NCBI RefSeq assembly: GCF_006874475.1
Contig: NZ_VIRM01000068.1
Coordinates: 1 to 41,164 of the forward strand
Origin: Microbispora hainanensis
GTDB lineage: Bacteria > Actinomycetota > Actinomycetes > Streptosporangiales > Streptosporangiaceae
DNA length: 41,164 nt
Reading direction: 5' to 3'
Shown here: positions 40,662 to 41,164 of the stretch, one piece after another
Layout: each line of letters begins with the position of its first letter
Position numbering within the stretch: the stretch's first letter is position 1
Notes under the pieces: model-generated
Database searches by the model: none
Seen by the model: the letters and a program-made list of their open reading frames with translations, nothing else
Told to the model about the DNA's origin: nothing
Translations under genes and position numbers: made by a program

Positions 40662-41164
40662 CTATTCGTTCAGGGTCGTGGACCGGCGGATGCGCTGGAC
40701 CAAGCGCCAGACGTCGCTGCTGGGATTCGACCTGGACGGCGAGCCGTCGCCGTCATGCTTGCGGTCCAGAGCCTGGGCCCGGCTCATGGCTATCTCGTGG
40801 TGCTCGATCAGTTGCTCCAGGCTCTCGTCGTGAGGACCTTGTCGCAACCGAGGAGTGCTTTCGCCGAATCCTGCGCCTCGTAGCGGTCGATGCACGGGTT
40901 CGACACCGCGATGTTGATCGAGTTCAGGGACGCCAGTTCGATGGCCCGGGCAAGGGAATGATGCTCGTCGACGTCGAAAACGCACCAGTACTCATCGAAG
41001 CTCTGCCACGCCCGCGCTTCTGCTCGCGAAGGTCGGATTCCCTGCGATGACGCGCCGCCTCGACGAGTTGCAGTGGACCGCCGTGAAAGTCTCCGATCAC
41101 GACGATCACCTGATTTCCGTCTTCCGTCCCTCGGTGAATACCAGGATTTCGCGGCGTTGAACGG
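40662..41164 (-). pseudogene. decayed RloB gene, 5' end beyond the window
   Basis: Reading the minus strand from the right edge, one frame gives REILVFTEGRKTE and then stops (about 41106). Another gives VIVVIGDFHGGPLQLVEAA to about 41000. A third gives FDEYWCVFDVDEHHSLARAI and AVSNPCIDRYEAQDSAKALLGC. A last gives IEHHEIAMSRAQALDRKHDG and SRSNPSSDVWRLVQRI before TAG (40662-40664). Together these follow the order of RloB motifs, so the gene carries at least three frame changes. It also appears to lack residues after TE and after SNPC, where family members continue with ELWLLLHF. It is not expected to be functional. Any ATPase partner would lie to the right of the window. Confidence 0.75.

Noticed and set aside
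40621..40833. 70-codon plus-strand frame after the last DUF397 gene
   Set aside because: It is antisense to the RloB pseudogene fragments and has no features of its own.

Overview
This is very GC-rich DNA with actinobacterial habits: frequent GTG starts, TGA stops and overlapping start/stop codons. It also carries XRE/DUF5753 regulators paired with DUF397 proteins, an MscL with a zinc ribbon, a serine/threonine kinase, TreXYZ, and a sugar ABC importer without its own ATPase. The style fits a filamentous actinomycete, most likely Streptosporangiaceae (Nonomuraea, Microbispora, Streptosporangium and relatives). The genus is an inference. No rRNA, tRNA or CRISPR array was recognised.

Layout. 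(1) 1-13.9 kb: a locus that appears dedicated to alpha-1,3-glucan (fungal wall pseudonigeran, nigeran, mutan). It holds two near-identical LacI regulators, a large secreted GH87 enzyme with two discoidin-type domains, and an operon of substrate-binding lipoprotein, two permeases, a cytoplasmic GH13 alpha-glucosidase and a second secreted GH87 enzyme. It ends at a clear hairpin terminator. Long inverted repeats (231-407 and 6301-6479) bracket the LacI-GH87-LacI part. (2) 13.9-16.7 kb: less GC-rich accessory DNA with two DUF397 genes, an XRE/DUF5753 gene, a small zinc-finger-like gene, and a gene resembling the N-terminal part of TraB/FtsK conjugation proteins. (3) 16.7-25.9 kb: housekeeping and signalling genes: mscL, a methyltransferase, a LacI-kinase operon with CelR/CebR-type operators at both ends, a DUF305 lipoprotein, a two-component system, and divergent qorB/HxlR. 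(4) 26.2-32.4 kb: the trehalose operon treX-treY-treZ. (5) 32.5-41.2 kb: a defence-rich stretch. It has an AAA15 ATPase with a shortened RloB-like protein, a GMC oxidoreductase, a NYN-domain protein divergent from a methylase-specificity fusion coupled to a MazG-like pyrophosphohydrolase, an RsbW-like ATPase, a second XRE/DUF397 pair, and a decayed second RloB gene running off the right edge.

How the genes may work together: the two GH87 enzymes would cut alpha-1,3-glucan outside the cell, the importer would take up the nigero-oligosaccharides, and the GH13 enzyme would release glucose inside. The LacI pair would sense the sugar. TTA codons in a permease and in the second GH87 gene suggest developmental (bldA-type) timing. 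TreXYZ would convert alpha-1,4-glucan to trehalose. The most system-like uncharacterised parts are the inverted-repeat-bounded GH87 locus and the NYN / methylase / MazG set.
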